The notes beneath the pieces were generated by a model. That model saw only the letters and a list, made by a program, of their open reading frames with translations. It had not been told where the DNA came from and searched no databases. From Alphaproteobacteria bacterium (GTDB lineage: Bacteria; Pseudomonadota; Alphaproteobacteria; JAEUKQ01; JAIBAD01), in contig JAIBAD010000017.1 of the NCBI GenBank assembly GCA_019695395.1, positions 1 to 37,062 on the forward strand: a stretch of 37,062 nt of DNA, written 5' to 3'. Shown one piece after another: positions 8,977 through 18,048 of this stretch. Numbering within the stretch: the stretch's first letter is position 1; the number at the start of each line of letters is the position of its first letter. A program made the position numbers and the translations under genes.

Positions 8977-11868
8977 ATGAATAAAAAAAGAACAACTTCT
9001 CTTACTAAGAATATTATTTCAGTTCGAGGTGCAAGAGAACATAATTTAAAAAATATTAATTTAGATATTCCAAGAGAAAAACTCGTTGTTATTACGGGTC
9101 TTTCAGGCTCTGGTAAATCGTCCCTTGCTTTTGATACGATTTATGCAGAGGGGCAAAGGAGATATGTAGAATCTCTTTCAGCTTATGCCAGACAGTTTCT
9201 AGAACTTATGCAAAAACCTGATGTTGATTCAATTGATGGATTATCGCCTGCCATTTCTATTGAACAAAAAACAACATCAAGAAATCCTCGTTCAACCGTA
9301 GGAACAGTCACAGAAATTTATGATTATTTAAGATTATTATTTGCCCGTATTGGTATCCCATATTCACCGGCAACAGGTTTACCTATAGAAAGCCAAACTG
9401 TAAGCCAAATGGTAGATCATGTGTTAAATTTAACCTCTGGGTCAAAAATTTATATTTTGGCACCCATTGTAAGGGGTCGAAAAGGGGAGTATAAAAAAGA
9501 ACTTCAGGAACTTCAAAAGAAAGGATTTCAACGCGTCAAAATTAATGGCGAAATTTATGAAATAGATCAAACACCAACCCTTAATAAAAAGCTTAAACAC
9601 AATATAGAAGTTGTGGTTGATAGGCTTATTTTGAAGCCAGATATTAAAACACGATTAGCAGATAGTTTAGAGACAGCCCTCAATTTATCAGATGGTCTTA
9701 TTTATATTGAAGATATAGATACCAAAAAGCAGTTAATTTTTTCTTCACGTTTTGCATGTCCTGTTTCCGGATTTACCATTGATGAAATAGAGCCAAGATT
9801 ATTTTCTTTTAATAATCCATTTGGTGCATGTCCCGAATGTGATGGGCTTGGGAATAAAATGTTTTTTGATCCGGCCTTAGTTGTACCAAAGCCAGATCTT
9901 TCTCTTGCTGAAGGTGCAATTTATCCCTGGGCATCATCAACATCAGAATATTATGTTCAAACATTACAAGCGCTTTGTAAACATTACCAAATTGATTTTA
10001 ATCAACCATGGAAAAAACTATCTCAGAAAATAAAATCCGTCATTTTGTATGGGTCACAAAATGAAATTGTTTCTTTCAGTTATAATGATGGCCAGCGCGA
10101 TTTTAAAACTAAAAAACCATTTGAAGGTGTGATCCCCAATATGGAAAGACGCTGGCGGGAAACTGATAGCGATTGGGTTCGAGATGAACTTAGCAAATAT
10201 CAAACAACAGATTTATGTCCAACATGTCATGGATATAGATTAAAGCCACAAGCATTAGCTGTTAAAATTAATAAATTAAATATATCTGAACTAACTCAAA
10301 AATCAATTTATGACCTAAATCAATGGTTTAATCAGCTAGATAATAAATTGACTAATAAGCAAATGGCCATTGCTGTTCGTATTATTAAAGAAATAAAAGC
10401 ACGGTTGAATTTTCTTCAGAGTGTCGGATTGGATTATTTAAATTTAGCTCGTTCATCAGGTACATTAAGTGGGGGCGAAAGTCAAAGAATTAGGCTTGCT
10501 TCCCAAATAGGTTCAGGATTAATGGGTGTCTTATATGTATTAGATGAACCATCAATTGGATTACACCAACGTGATAATTCTAAACTTCTTGATACATTAA
10601 AGCATTTAAGAGATTTAGGTAATACGATTTTGGTTGTTGAACATGATGAGGACGCTATACGTACCGCAGATTATTTGGTTGATATGGGACCAAGAGCTGG
10701 TACACATGGCGGGCAAATCGTAGCTGTTGGTACACCAGAAGAGGTTATGAAATCAAAAACAAGTATTACAGCCCAATATCTTAATAAAACAAAAACTATT
10801 CCCATACCTTCCTCAAGACGTGAAGCTGTAAACCAACACTATATTCGGTTAATTGGGGCTAAAGCAAATAATTTAAAAAATATAAATGTGGATATTCCTA
10901 TTGGTACATTAACCTGTGTTACAGGTGTATCTGGGGGTGGAAAATCCACTTTAATTATAGAAACACTTTATAAAGCTCTGGCCCAGCATTTTTTTACATC
11001 ACGGGAACGACCAGGGGCACATGATAAAATTACAGGCCTCGAACATATAGATAAAGTTATTGATATTGACCAATCACCTATTGGACGAACACCACGTTCA
11101 AATCCCGCTACGTATATTGGGGTATTTACAAATATCCGAGATTGGTATGCTGAATTACCTGAAGCAAAAAGTCGTGGGTATAAAGCAGGCAGATTTTCTT
11201 TTAACGTTAAAGGGGGGCGGTGTGAATCATGCCAAGGTGATGGGGTTATAAAAATTGAAATGCATTTTTTACCAGATGTGTATGTACAATGTGATGTTTG
11301 TAAAGGAAAAAGATATAATCGTGAAACTTTAGAAATATTTTATAAAGATAAATCTATAGCAGATATTTTAGATATGACTGTTGAAGAAGGTGTAAGCTTT
11401 TTTCAAGCTGTGCCAAGTATCCGCGATAAACTTATGATGCTTCAAGAAGTTGGATTGGGTTATATTCATATTGGTCAATCTGCAACAACCTTATCAGGTG
11501 GGGAAGCCCAAAGAGTTAAGCTTGCCAAAGAATTATCTAAGAGAGCAACGGGACGAACTTTTTATATTCTTGATGAACCAACAACAGGCCTACATTTTGA
11601 AGATGTAAATAATCTTTTGCGTATTTTACATATGCTTGTTAATCAAGGAAATACAATGGTTGTTATTGAACATAATTTAGAAGTTATTAAAACAGCAGAT
11701 TGGATTATTGATTTAGGACCCGAAGGTGGGGATAAAGGTGGGTTCATTGTTGCCCAAGGTACACCAGAATCTCTTATTAAGGTTAAAGAAAGCTATACCG
11801 GGCATTATTTAAAACAAATTTTTGATGATGTACCTGTAGCAAAAACTACCCGTTCAAAGGCAGGATAA
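8977..11868 (+). CDS. uvrA: UvrABC excinuclease subunit A
   Basis: 963 aa, full-length damage-recognition ATPase of nucleotide excision repair. Two ABC modules are present: Walker A GLSGSGKS (about residues 42-49) and GVSGGGKS (about 649-656), with signatures [13 protein letters not shown] and [13 protein letters not shown]. The second zinc module CESCQGDG...[10 protein letters not shown] is intact. In the first module the opening pair reads CPVSGFTI, with Ser where E. coli has the second Cys, followed by the usual CPECDGLG; I recall this variant from other alphaproteobacterial UvrA proteins. The 3' end overlaps the sensor kinase gene on the other strand by 23 bp. Confidence 0.97.
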   Translation: MNKKRTTSLTKNIISVRGAREHNLKNINLDIPREKLVVITGLSGSGKSSLAFDTIYAEGQRRYVESLSAYARQFLELMQKPDVDSIDGLSPAISIEQKTTSRNPRSTVGTVTEIYDYLRLLFARIGIPYSPATGLPIESQTVSQMVDHVLNLTSGSKIYILAPIVRGRKGEYKKELQELQKKGFQRVKINGEIYEIDQTPTLNKKLKHNIEVVVDRLILKPDIKTRLADSLETALNLSDGLIYIEDIDTKKQLIFSSRFACPVSGFTIDEIEPRLFSFNNPFGACPECDGLGNKMFFDPALVVPKPDLSLAEGAIYPWASSTSEYYVQTLQALCKHYQIDFNQPWKKLSQKIKSVILYGSQNEIVSFSYNDGQRDFKTKKPFEGVIPNMERRWRETDSDWVRDELSKYQTTDLCPTCHGYRLKPQALAVKINKLNISELTQKSIYDLNQWFNQLDNKLTNKQMAIAVRIIKEIKARLNFLQSVGLDYLNLARSSGTLSGGESQRIRLASQIGSGLMGVLYVLDEPSIGLHQRDNSKLLDTLKHLRDLGNTILVVEHDEDAIRTADYLVDMGPRAGTHGGQIVAVGTPEEVMKSKTSITAQYLNKTKTIPIPSSRREAVNQHYIRLIGAKANNLKNINVDIPIGTLTCVTGVSGGGKSTLIIETLYKALAQHFFTSRERPGAHDKITGLEHIDKVIDIDQSPIGRTPRSNPATYIGVFTNIRDWYAELPEAKSRGYKAGRFSFNVKGGRCESCQGDGVIKIEMHFLPDVYVQCDVCKGKRYNRETLEIFYKDKSIADILDMTVEEGVSFFQAVPSIRDKLMMLQEVGLGYIHIGQSATTLSGGEAQRVKLAKELSKRATGRTFYILDEPTTGLHFEDVNNLLRILHMLVNQGNTMVVIEHNLEVIKTADWIIDLGPEGGDKGGFIVAQGTPESLIKVKESYTGHYLKQIFDDVPVAKTTRSKAG

Positions 11869-13246
11869 TACTAACTTTTAATCCACCTTCAGAAAGATTT
11901 TGTAGTTTTAAAGACCCCCCATGGGCTTTAATAATATTTCTTGTAATACTAAGACCAAGGCCAACACTTCCTTGTTCTGCATTACGTGATGGATCAAGTC
12001 TTGTGAAAGGTTTAAAAACTTCTTCAAATTTATCTTCCGGTATACCAGGACCATTATCTTTAATTGTAATAATCAAATCATGCTCATCTTTTTGGCTTTC
12101 AATATGGGCAATATTTCCATATTGAAATGCGTTATTAAGGATATTCGTAATAGCGCGTTTTAACGCAATAGGTCGGCATTCTAATAATATAGGATGTTGG
12201 TTATTGTTAAAAATTATATGTTTACCCAAATTGATAAAATCATCCGCAATACTTTCAAGCAAGGCACCAATTTCAACTGTTCGTGTATTTTCGTTCATGA
12301 CATCTGTTCTGGCAAAACTTAAAGTAGTTTTAATCATACTTTCCATTTGTTCTAAAGTTTGTAAAAACTTTTCCTTTAAGGCTTGATCCATGATCATTTC
12401 ACACCGTAATCGCAAAGTTGTAACAGGTGTTAAAAGGTCATGGGAAATTGCGGCCAGCATTTGTGTACGGTCATGTGAAAATTGATTTAAATGTTTTTGC
12501 ATTTTATTGAAATTCTTTGCCAGATGTTTTATTTCAAGCGGGCCATTTTGAACAGATATTTTATAATCTTTATTTTGTTTTAATTTTGTTACATCTTTTG
12601 TTAAATTAATTAAAGGTTTAACTAAACGAATATTCATAATTTGGGTAATAATAATAAAAACAAAAAAACATAACCCCATAATAATAAAAAAATCTGATGT
12701 GGTAATAGTGTCATCATCTGTTGCAGTTCTTATGATAAAACGAACCCAGACTTGATCATCCAATTTAATATAAATAAGCCAATTAGATAAAATATTGGTT
12801 TCATCATTTTGGAATTTTGTTTTAGTGTTTTTAGGTAAATTTTCAATAATAATTTCATCACTTTTATAATTTAAAAGTCTACTTAACATCATTTTAAAAC
12901 GGCTTGCCGAATAAGACTTTTTTGGTATTGCTTTAATAGAAGATGAAGGAACTATTGATGCATTAAAAGAACGGTTATTAATTATGTTAAAAATACGATT
13001 ATGTTCATCAGATTGCGTACTTTTCAATAATTTTATAGTAGTTATAACTTGTTGGGCAATTTGTCTGCGGTAAGCTAATTCGACAGTATTTGAACGATCA
13101 TCAAGAAAAATAAAAAGGCTAAAAATTTGGGGAATTAAAAGAGCACCTAAGACCAGAAGATTAATCTGCCCCGTCATTGTTTGAGGAATAATTTTATTTA
13201 TCAAGCCCATGATACCGGTAATGTAAGCATGTAACCACTTCCCCAT
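11846..13246 (-). CDS. Sensor histidine kinase (EnvZ-like architecture)
   Basis: 466 aa inner-membrane kinase. Segments: TM1 about 28-48, a periplasmic loop of about 135 residues, TM2 about 184-204, HAMP about 205-257, HisKA with phospho-accepting His269 in [17 protein letters not shown], then the HATPase domain with N-box [11 protein letters not shown]1 DNGPGIP and G2 GSVGLGLSI. It should phosphorylate the OmpR-type regulator encoded just upstream. The start is uncertain: this ATG overlaps the regulator gene by 46 bp, whereas Met13 (ATG at 13208-13210) would give a 10-bp overlap; neither has a clear Shine-Dalgarno. The stimulus is unknown. The 3' end overlaps uvrA by 23 bp. Confidence 0.88.
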   Translation of the reverse strand: MGKWLHAYITGIMGLINKIIPQTMTGQINLLVLGALLIPQIFSLFIFLDDRSNTVELAYRRQIAQQVITTIKLLKSTQSDEHNRIFNIINNRSFNASIVPSSSIKAIPKKSYSASRFKMMLSRLLNYKSDEIIIENLPKNTKTKFQNDETNILSNWLIYIKLDDQVWVRFIIRTATDDDTITTSDFFIIMGLCFFVFIIITQIMNIRLVKPLINLTKDVTKLKQNKDYKISVQNGPLEIKHLAKNFNKMQKHLNQFSHDRTQMLAAISHDLLTPVTTLRLRCEMIMDQALKEKFLQTLEQMESMIKTTLSFARTDVMNENTRTVEIGALLESIADDFINLGKHIIFNNNQHPILLECRPIALKRAITNILNNAFQYGNIAHIESQKDEHDLIITIKDNGPGIPEDKFEEVFKPFTRLDPSRNAEQGSVGLGLSITRNIIKAHGGSLKLQNLSEGGLKVSIILPLNG

Positions 13247-13908
13247 ATTGTTTTAATAATTTGTGGGTTTTTTGAATCAGTTTCTATTTTACGACGTAGT
13301 CTACTGATTTGGGTGTCAATACTGCGATCAAACACATCAAATAAACGTCCACGCGCAAGATCAAGTATTTGTTCTCTCGTAAGTATTTTTTGTGGATTTT
13401 CAATAAAGGTTTTTAAAATAGAAAATTCAACACTGCTTAAGGGCAAAACAATATTATTTTGATCAATAAGTTCTTGCCGATTTAAATCTAATTTCCAGGA
13501 TCCAAAGATTGCTATGTATGTATGGGTAGGAATAGATGAATTTTGTGTTCTTCTTAAAATTGCTTTAATTCGTGCAATTAATTCTCTGGGATTAAAGGGT
13601 TTTGTTATATAATCATCTGCACCAATTTCAAGTCCGATGATTTTATCTGTTTCTTCTTCAAGTGCGGTTAACATGATAATAGGAAAATTTTTTGTTTTTC
13701 TAATTTCTTTACATAAAGTAAAACCATCTTGTTCTGGAAGCATAATATCCAAAATGGCTAAGTCAATTTTATGTTCAGCAATTAATTTATATGCCATTTG
13801 GGGCGTGGATGCACATAAGACATCAAAATGATGTTTTTTTAAGAAATCACTTAAAAGATCAAGAATTTCTTTATGATCATCAACAATAAGAATGTTAGTT
13901 TCTGTCAT
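13201..13908 (-). CDS. OmpR/PhoB-family response regulator
   Basis: 235 aa. Receiver domain (1-120) with acidic pocket Asp10-Asp11, phospho-acceptor Asp54 (AILDIMLPEQDG), Thr in MLTA and Lys in TKPF; C-terminal winged helix (about 135-235) with the RSIDTQISRLRRKIE recognition-helix pattern and the TIWGSGYML wing. It is the partner of the kinase gene, which it overlaps. It is transcribed divergently from two small secreted-protein genes over a 142-bp spacer carrying repeated TGTAACA-like sites, making those genes and itself likely targets. Which OmpR-type regulator it is cannot be named from the sequence. Confidence 0.9.
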   Translation of the reverse strand: MTETNILIVDDHKEILDLLSDFLKKHHFDVLCASTPQMAYKLIAEHKIDLAILDIMLPEQDGFTLCKEIRKTKNFPIIMLTALEEETDKIIGLEIGADDYITKPFNPRELIARIKAILRRTQNSSIPTHTYIAIFGSWKLDLNRQELIDQNNIVLPLSSVEFSILKTFIENPQKILTREQILDLARGRLFDVFDRSIDTQISRLRRKIETDSKNPQIIKTIWGSGYMLTLPVSWA

Positions 13909-13928
13909 ATAAATTTATTTATATTTAT

Positions 13929-14012
13929 TAATCCTGTCACACTTTTTTACAAAAAAAGTCTTTTTGGACAAACTTTTGTAACATCTTTTTTGTATTAAAG
14001 ATTCCTGTAACA
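13929..14012. promoter_or_regulatory. Repeated TGTmACA sites, candidate response-regulator boxes
   Basis: The spacer between the response regulator and the secreted-protein genes has three direct repeats: TCCTGTCACA (13932-13941), TTTTGTAACA (13974-13983) and TCCTGTAACA (14003-14012). The middle site is also one arm of an inverted repeat with TTACAAAA at 13947-13954. OmpR-family proteins bind tandem direct repeats, so these are candidate operators for autoregulation and control of the divergent genes. The assignment is inference. Confidence 0.45.
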
Positions 14013-14050
14013 GTTAATTATTTTAAATAAATATACAAGGAATTAATAAA

Positions 14051-14473
14051 ATGACTTTAATAAAACGTACATTTGTTATTTTAGCGGTAATGTTTTTTGT
14101 TTTCAACAACATAGGTTTTGTGTCTGCCCAAGAAAATAAAAATACAACATCCCAAGAAACAAAATGTTTACCATCAGCCAAAGATTGTAATCATGGTATA
14201 AATCCTCAAAATAAAAGAGGCATGGGTCGTGCAGGTTTATTTCAACGTAATCGAGAACCAAAAAATTTAACATCTGATGAAATTAAGACGTTAATTCAAG
14301 CACGGCTTATTATGTCGGGTAAAAAAGATTTACAAATAACTAACGTTACCAAAAAAGATGATAAAACATATCTTGTTGATATTAGTAATAAAGATAAATC
14401 TCTAGTAAGACAAATTGAGGTCGATAAAGATACGGGTTTTGCTCCACGCAAAAATAATCCGGCAGCAAAGTAA
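14051..14473 (+). CDS. Small secreted protein with PepSY-like C-terminus, unknown function
   Basis: 140 aa. A signal peptide (1-26, cleavage after VSA) gives a mature protein that starts with a polar stretch containing Cys39, Cys46 and His48, then a basic linker (NKRGMGRAGLFQRNRE), then about 75 residues (TSDEIKTLIQARLIM...VDKDTGF) whose pattern, with YLVDISNKDKSLVRQIEVDKDTG, recalls PepSY-type periplasmic domains; that similarity is by eye only. AAGG lies 10 nt before the ATG. It is divergent from the two-component genes and 23 bp upstream of a second small secreted protein. Likely periplasmic and likely controlled by the neighbouring regulator. Confidence 0.8.
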   Translation: MTLIKRTFVILAVMFFVFNNIGFVSAQENKNTTSQETKCLPSAKDCNHGINPQNKRGMGRAGLFQRNREPKNLTSDEIKTLIQARLIMSGKKDLQITNVTKKDDKTYLVDISNKDKSLVRQIEVDKDTGFAPRKNNPAAK

Positions 14474-14496
14474 ATTGAAATCAAGGAGATTTAATT

Positions 14497-14739
14497 ATGT
14501 CTTTTATTCAACGTCCTTTAATAGCAGTAATTTTGTTAACTTCTTTTCTTGGTAGTATAAATTTATTACATGCTGAAACAGTAAATACGACAAAATCACA
14601 ATCTGCAAAATGCATGAGATCTAATTCTATAAATTCGGTAAATTGTAAAACTCATGCTGCACAAAAAAAAGCGCATATACATCATATAAAGCATGCCTCA
14701 TTAGCCCATAAAAAAGATACAACAAAAAAAGATAATTAA
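14497..14739 (+). CDS. Small secreted His/Lys-rich protein, unknown function
   Basis: 80 aa. Signal peptide about 1-26 (cleavage after LLHA); the mature part of about 54 residues is basic and His-rich (AHIHHIKHASLAHKK) with Cys39, Cys50 and His53. A strong Shine-Dalgarno AAGGAG (14483-14488) sits 8 nt before the ATG. It shares with the preceding gene a signal peptide of the same length and a mature N-terminal pattern NTT-SQ-x-x-KC with Cys at the same residue number. Metal binding is possible from composition but not shown. The gene is closed by a strong hairpin terminator. Confidence 0.75.
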   Translation: MSFIQRPLIAVILLTSFLGSINLLHAETVNTTKSQSAKCMRSNSINSVNCKTHAAQKKAHIHHIKHASLAHKKDTTKKDN

Positions 14740-14743
14740 GTTA

Positions 14744-14784
14744 ATAAAACATCCCTTAAGATATAATCTTAAGGGATGTTTTAT
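14744..14784. terminator. Strong bidirectional hairpin terminator
   Basis: Arms 14744-14762 and 14766-14784 are perfect reverse complements: a 19-bp stem with a 3-nt loop and a GC-containing centre (CATCCCTTAAGAT). The outer A:T pairs supply a TTTT run on either strand, so it can end the secreted-protein operon from the left and gst from the right. It starts 5 nt after the stop codon at 14739. Confidence 0.85.
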
Positions 14785-14846
14785 ATTAAAAATTCTATTT
14801 AATTAAGATATTAACGAAAAAAATATTATTTATATCAGGTTTAATC

Positions 14847-15458
14847 TTAAGATAACCCTTCTGCTTGACGTGCTTCTTTAACAGCAGGGCGGGCTCCAAC
14901 CCGTTCAATAAAAGATTTAATATTTGGCCATTTGCTTAAATCAAATCCCAGGAAGTTTGACCAACCTAAAACAACATATAGATAAGCATCTGGCGCTGTA
15001 AAATGATCACCCATTAAATATTCTTTTTTGGATTGGGTGAAATAATTGGCAATAAAATCTAATCTCTTAGCCAAATATTCTTTAACTGTATTTTTATAAG
15101 TATCAGGCGTTGCTGGATTAAAAAGAGGAGAAAAGGTTTTATGTATTTCAGAATTAATAAAACCTAACCATTCTTGAAGACGATAACGTTCTAAAGTTCC
15201 AGCAGCTGGAGCTAATTTCGTAGTAGGAGCTTGGTCCGCAATATATTGAAGAATTGCCGTACCTTCGGTTAAAATTTGTTTATTATCTAATTCTAGAGCA
15301 GGAACATAGCCTTTAGCGTTAATATTTAAAAAATTGTCGCCTTTTTCTGTCGTTTTATTTTTTAAATCTACTTTTTCAATTGTAAAATCTAATTTAGCTT
15401 CACGTAACAAAATATGTGAAGCCAGAGAGCAGGCACCAGACGAATAATAAAGTTTCAT
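14847..15458 (-). CDS. gst: Beta-class-like glutathione S-transferase
   Basis: 203 aa. N-terminal thioredoxin fold (1-78) starts MKLYYSSGACSLA with Cys10, the catalytic/mixed-disulfide residue of bacterial beta-class GSTs; the cis-Pro/glutathione segment is GYVPALELDNKQILTEGTAILQYIAD; the C-terminal helical domain ends with GARPAVKEA. It conjugates or reduces electrophiles with glutathione in the cytoplasm. AAGGA lies 8 nt before the ATG. A consensus -35 TTGACA (minus strand, 15527-15532) and TTAAAT -10 (15504-15509), 17 bp apart, precede it. It is divergent from a MarR-type regulator that probably represses both. Confidence 0.92.
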   Translation of the reverse strand: MKLYYSSGACSLASHILLREAKLDFTIEKVDLKNKTTEKGDNFLNINAKGYVPALELDNKQILTEGTAILQYIADQAPTTKLAPAAGTLERYRLQEWLGFINSEIHKTFSPLFNPATPDTYKNTVKEYLAKRLDFIANYFTQSKKEYLMGDHFTAPDAYLYVVLGWSNFLGFDLSKWPNIKSFIERVGARPAVKEARQAEGLS

Positions 15459-15488
15459 GGGAGTTTCCTTATAACAAAATTTAAATTA

Positions 15489-15568
15489 ATGTAATTGCAT
15501 ATAATTTAATTGCAATTGCATATACTTGTCAAGTCTATATTGATGTAATTGCATTTATTTGATATATA
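15489..15568. promoter_or_regulatory. Overlapping divergent promoters with three MarR-type operators
   Basis: Three copies of a near-palindrome ATGyAATTGCAT are seen: ATGTAATTGCAT at 15489-15500 and again exactly at 15543-15554, and TGCAATTGCA (perfect palindrome) at 15511-15520. Centres are 21 and 33 bp apart, about two and three helical turns. The middle one sits between the gst -35 (15527-15532) and -10 (15504-15509); the first covers the expected gst start; the third sits between a -35 TTGATG (15540-15545) and -10 TATATA (15563-15568) for the regulator gene. Binding would block both promoters. Confidence 0.7.
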
Positions 15569-15574
15569 TATAAA

Positions 15575-16036
15575 ATGAACAAAAAAAATCGTATTTCTTT
15601 AATTGATGATAATATCGTTAATGTATGGATCAATCTTCATCATGTGCAGCAAACTATTCTGCAAGCAATTGAAGAAGATTTGAAAGAGGCAGGTTTTCCA
15701 CCTTTGGCTTGGTATGATGTTTTATTTGAATTGATGAAAGCACCAAATTTCACCTTAAGACCTTTTGAAATTGAAAAAAAAACTTTGTTAAACCAATATA
15801 ATCTTTCACGTTTATTGGATCGCTTACAAAAAAAATCTCTTATAAAACGCGAAATATGTGGAAAAGATAAGCGAGGGTTATGGATTGTATTGACAGCTGA
15901 AGGCCAAGCTTTATGTAAAAAAATGTGGCCTTGTTACGCCCATTCAATTACAAAACATATTGGACAAAAATTAAATATGAACGATATTAATAGATTAACT
16001 AAAATTTTTTGTAAATTAAAACTTCCTTATGATTAA
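15575..16036 (+). CDS. MarR-family transcriptional regulator
   Basis: 153 aa with a winged-helix MarR fold: LAWYDVLFELMKAPN leads into the helix-turn-helix (FEIEKKTLLNQYNLSRLLDRLQKKSLI), then the wing with the family signature KDKRGLWIVLTAEGQAL, and helices at both ends for dimerisation. It is divergent from gst, with three palindromic sites between them, so it is probably the repressor of gst and of itself, released by an electrophile or oxidant. The best promoter -10 (15563-15568) lies so close to the ATG at 15575 that the mRNA may be leaderless; no Shine-Dalgarno is visible. Confidence 0.9.
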   Translation: MNKKNRISLIDDNIVNVWINLHHVQQTILQAIEEDLKEAGFPPLAWYDVLFELMKAPNFTLRPFEIEKKTLLNQYNLSRLLDRLQKKSLIKREICGKDKRGLWIVLTAEGQALCKKMWPCYAHSITKHIGQKLNMNDINRLTKIFCKLKLPYD

Positions 16037-16119
16037 TTAACATACTTGTCTTTTTATTCCTTTTTTTATATAGCTAACATTGTTTATTTTAACATTCATA
16101 TACACATAGGTTTACCACG

Positions 16120-16536
16120 ATGAGGCCAGTATTACCTCCAAATTATATACCATCCGAAAATGAAGAATTTATGAATCCAAAACAATTGGAATATTTTCGT
16201 CAAAAATTATTGTCATGGAAAGCAGAAATATTAAGAGAATCTACGGAAACTTTACAACATCTTCAGGAAGATACGGTATTAGAACCAGATATAAGCGACA
16301 GGGCTTCATTAGAAACAGAAAGATCTGTTGAATTAAGAACAAGAGATAGAGAACGCAAATTATTGTCTAAAATAGATGAAGCATTACAAAGAATTGAAGA
16401 TGGTACCTATGGGTATTGTGAAGAAACAAACGAACCTATTGGGTTGAAAAGATTAGAAGCAAGACCTATTGCTACCCTTAGTTTAGAAGCCCAAGAAAAA
16501 CATGAAAAAATGGAACGCGTTCAACGGGATGATTAA
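16120..16536 (+). CDS. dksA: RNA polymerase-binding transcription factor DksA
   Basis: 138 aa. Coiled-coil (about 22-95) with the tip motif DxxDxA as Asp57-Ile-Ser-Asp60-Arg-Ala62, the residues that enter the RNA polymerase secondary channel and work with ppGpp. In the C-terminal globular part only one of the four zinc cysteines remains (Cys100 in YGYCEETNEPIGLKRLEARP), a form I know from alphaproteobacterial DksA, so zinc is probably not bound. The longer start is kept because the PxxYxPSExExFMN lead-in is conserved in related proteins. It converges on sciP with only 2 bp between the stop codons. Confidence 0.95.
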   Translation: MRPVLPPNYIPSENEEFMNPKQLEYFRQKLLSWKAEILRESTETLQHLQEDTVLEPDISDRASLETERSVELRTRDRERKLLSKIDEALQRIEDGTYGYCEETNEPIGLKRLEARPIATLSLEAQEKHEKMERVQRDD

Positions 16537-16538
16537 TT

Positions 16539-16814
16539 CTAATTTGCTTCTTTATCTTTTGATGTGTATCCCCGGTAATTTTTGATACGGGTGATTCTTA
16601 AGCCATAAGGTCCATATCTATCAATTGTTTTTTGCCAATGAATAAATTCTTCAACAGATAAAGAATAACGTTGGCAAACCTCTTCTAATGTTATTAATCC
16701 TGTACGAACAGCCTCAACTACTAAAACTTTACGGTTAATAACCCATCTTTTAGTCTGAGGTGATGGAAGATTTATTTTGCTTATATCCTCTTTTTTTGTT
16801 TTCTTTTTGTTCAT
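16539..16814 (-). CDS. sciP: CtrA inhibitor SciP (DUF1153 family)
   Basis: 91 aa. Residues 16-80 match the DUF1153/SciP pattern: LPSPQTKRWVINRKVLVVEAV, TLEEVCQRYSLSVEEFIHWQ and GLRITRIKNYR. It is a small helix-turn-helix protein; in Caulobacter SciP binds CtrA and DNA and blocks CtrA-dependent transcription after division. Its presence implies a CtrA-type cell-cycle circuit elsewhere in this genome. The N-terminus is Lys-rich and poorly conserved. It shares the 224-bp upstream region with the divergent rplM gene. Confidence 0.88.
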   Translation of the reverse strand: MNKKKTKKEDISKINLPSPQTKRWVINRKVLVVEAVRTGLITLEEVCQRYSLSVEEFIHWQKTIDRYGPYGLRITRIKNYRGYTSKDKEAN

Positions 16815-16913
16815 ATTCTATTATTATCATCCCCAAAATATAGTAATATTTTCATCATTAAAGAATAAAATGATTAATATTTCTTTAATTTCGTAAATTT
16901 TAATAATTTCTGG

Positions 16914-16942
16914 TTGACTTTTAGCTCTTTTTTGCCATAAAT
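16914..16942 (+). promoter_or_regulatory. Putative promoter of the rplM-rpsI operon
   Basis: TTGACT (16914-16919) and ATAAAT (16937-16942) are 17 bp apart, giving a leader of about 90 nt before rplM. The leader could carry a ribosomal-protein feedback site but no clear structure is recognised. A second TATAAT at 17027-17032 lies close to the start codon without a good -35. The rest of the 16815-17038 spacer shows nothing definite. Confidence 0.4.
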
Positions 16943-17038
16943 CTTTGGATCACAATCATTTAATATCCTTACTATTGGACATGTACTTTGTGACGTGGTG
17001 TAGATTAGTGTGGGATTTGATAAAGGTATAATAATTTT

Positions 17039-17503
17039 ATGAAAACGTATTCGTTAAAAGCATCAGATATCAAAAAAAATTGGTTTATTATTGATGCTGA
17101 AGGTTTGGTCTTAGGAAGACTTGCATCAATTATTGCTATGAGACTTCGGGGTAAACATAAAACGAGCTACACGCCTCATATGGATTGTGGGGATAATATT
17201 ATTGTTATTAATGCAAAAAAGGTAGCTCTAACAGGTAAAAAAATGTCACAAAATAAGTTTTACTGGCATACAAATCATCCAGGCGGTATTAAAGAAAAAG
17301 TTATTGAAAAAATAATCCAAGGTCCTTATCCAGAACGTGTTATTGAAAAGGCTGTTGAACGTATGGTTCCAAGAGGACCACTTGGTAGAAAACAAATGAA
17401 AAATTTATATATTTATTCGGATACTACTCATCCTCATGAAGCACAAAAACCACAAAATTTAGATGTGGCTTCTATGAATCCAAAAAATAAGAAAGCTGCT
17501 TAA
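17039..17503 (+). CDS. rplM: 50S ribosomal protein L13
   Basis: 154 aa, the usual alphaproteobacterial length. Conserved blocks: [54 protein letters not shown], and [21 protein letters not shown]. It is an early-assembly large-subunit protein binding 23S rRNA. The gene is followed 2 bp later by rpsI, the conserved L13-S9 pair, so the two are translated together. Confidence 0.98.
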   Translation: MKTYSLKASDIKKNWFIIDAEGLVLGRLASIIAMRLRGKHKTSYTPHMDCGDNIIVINAKKVALTGKKMSQNKFYWHTNHPGGIKEKVIEKIIQGPYPERVIEKAVERMVPRGPLGRKQMKNLYIYSDTTHPHEAQKPQNLDVASMNPKNKKAA

Positions 17504-17505
17504 TT

Positions 17506-18012
17506 ATGGCAAAAAATAATTCTTTATCTGATATCAAAAATATTGTTAATGCTAATGCGCAAAATCATTCTAGTAATGTCCAAGCTTCATCTTCTGAAGA
17601 AAAAGCAAAACCAAAATTAGATAAATTGGGTAGATCCTATGCAACAGGTAAGCGTAAAAATGCGATTGCTCGTGTATGGGTTAAGCGTGGATCTGGCCGG
17701 ATTACTATTAATAATATCGATAGTCAATCTTATTTCGCACGTCCTGTTTTAAGAATGGTTATCAATCAGCCTTTTGCAATCATTAATCAAACAGGTCAAT
17801 ATGATATTGTATGCACTGTGAAAGGTGGTGGATTATCAGGACAGGCAGGTGCCGTTCGTCATGGGATCAGCCGCGCTTTAACCTATTTTGATCCTTCATT
17901 ACGTCCTACATTAAAAACACAAGGATTTTTAACAAGAGATAGCCGTGTTGTTGAACGTAAAAAATACGGTAGAGCAAAAGCAAGACGTCGTTTCCAATTC
18001 TCTAAACGCTAA
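17506..18012 (+). CDS. rpsI: 30S ribosomal protein S9
   Basis: 168 aa. Residues about 44-168 are the S9 fold: [72 protein letters not shown]; the extreme C-terminal SKR reaches the P-site tRNA. The first about 43 residues are a low-complexity Asn/Ser/Lys-rich extension, a common but unconserved feature of alphaproteobacterial S9. It lies 2 bp after rplM and 36 bp before argC. Confidence 0.98.
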   Translation: MAKNNSLSDIKNIVNANAQNHSSNVQASSSEEKAKPKLDKLGRSYATGKRKNAIARVWVKRGSGRITINNIDSQSYFARPVLRMVINQPFAIINQTGQYDIVCTVKGGGLSGQAGAVRHGISRALTYFDPSLRPTLKTQGFLTRDSRVVERKKYGRAKARRRFQFSKR

Positions 18013-18048
18013 TTTTATATATAAAATTTATGGATTCTATAAAAACGA

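Noticed and set aside
8977-11868. Ser in place of a zinc Cys (CPVSGFTI) in UvrA as damage
   Set aside because: I recall the same variant from other alphaproteobacterial UvrA proteins, and the remaining zinc and ATPase motifs are intact.
16815-17038. Possible CtrA boxes (TTAA-N7-TTAA) upstream of sciP
   Set aside because: TTAA pairs occur in this AT-rich spacer, but the pair inspected is spaced 11 bp, not 7.
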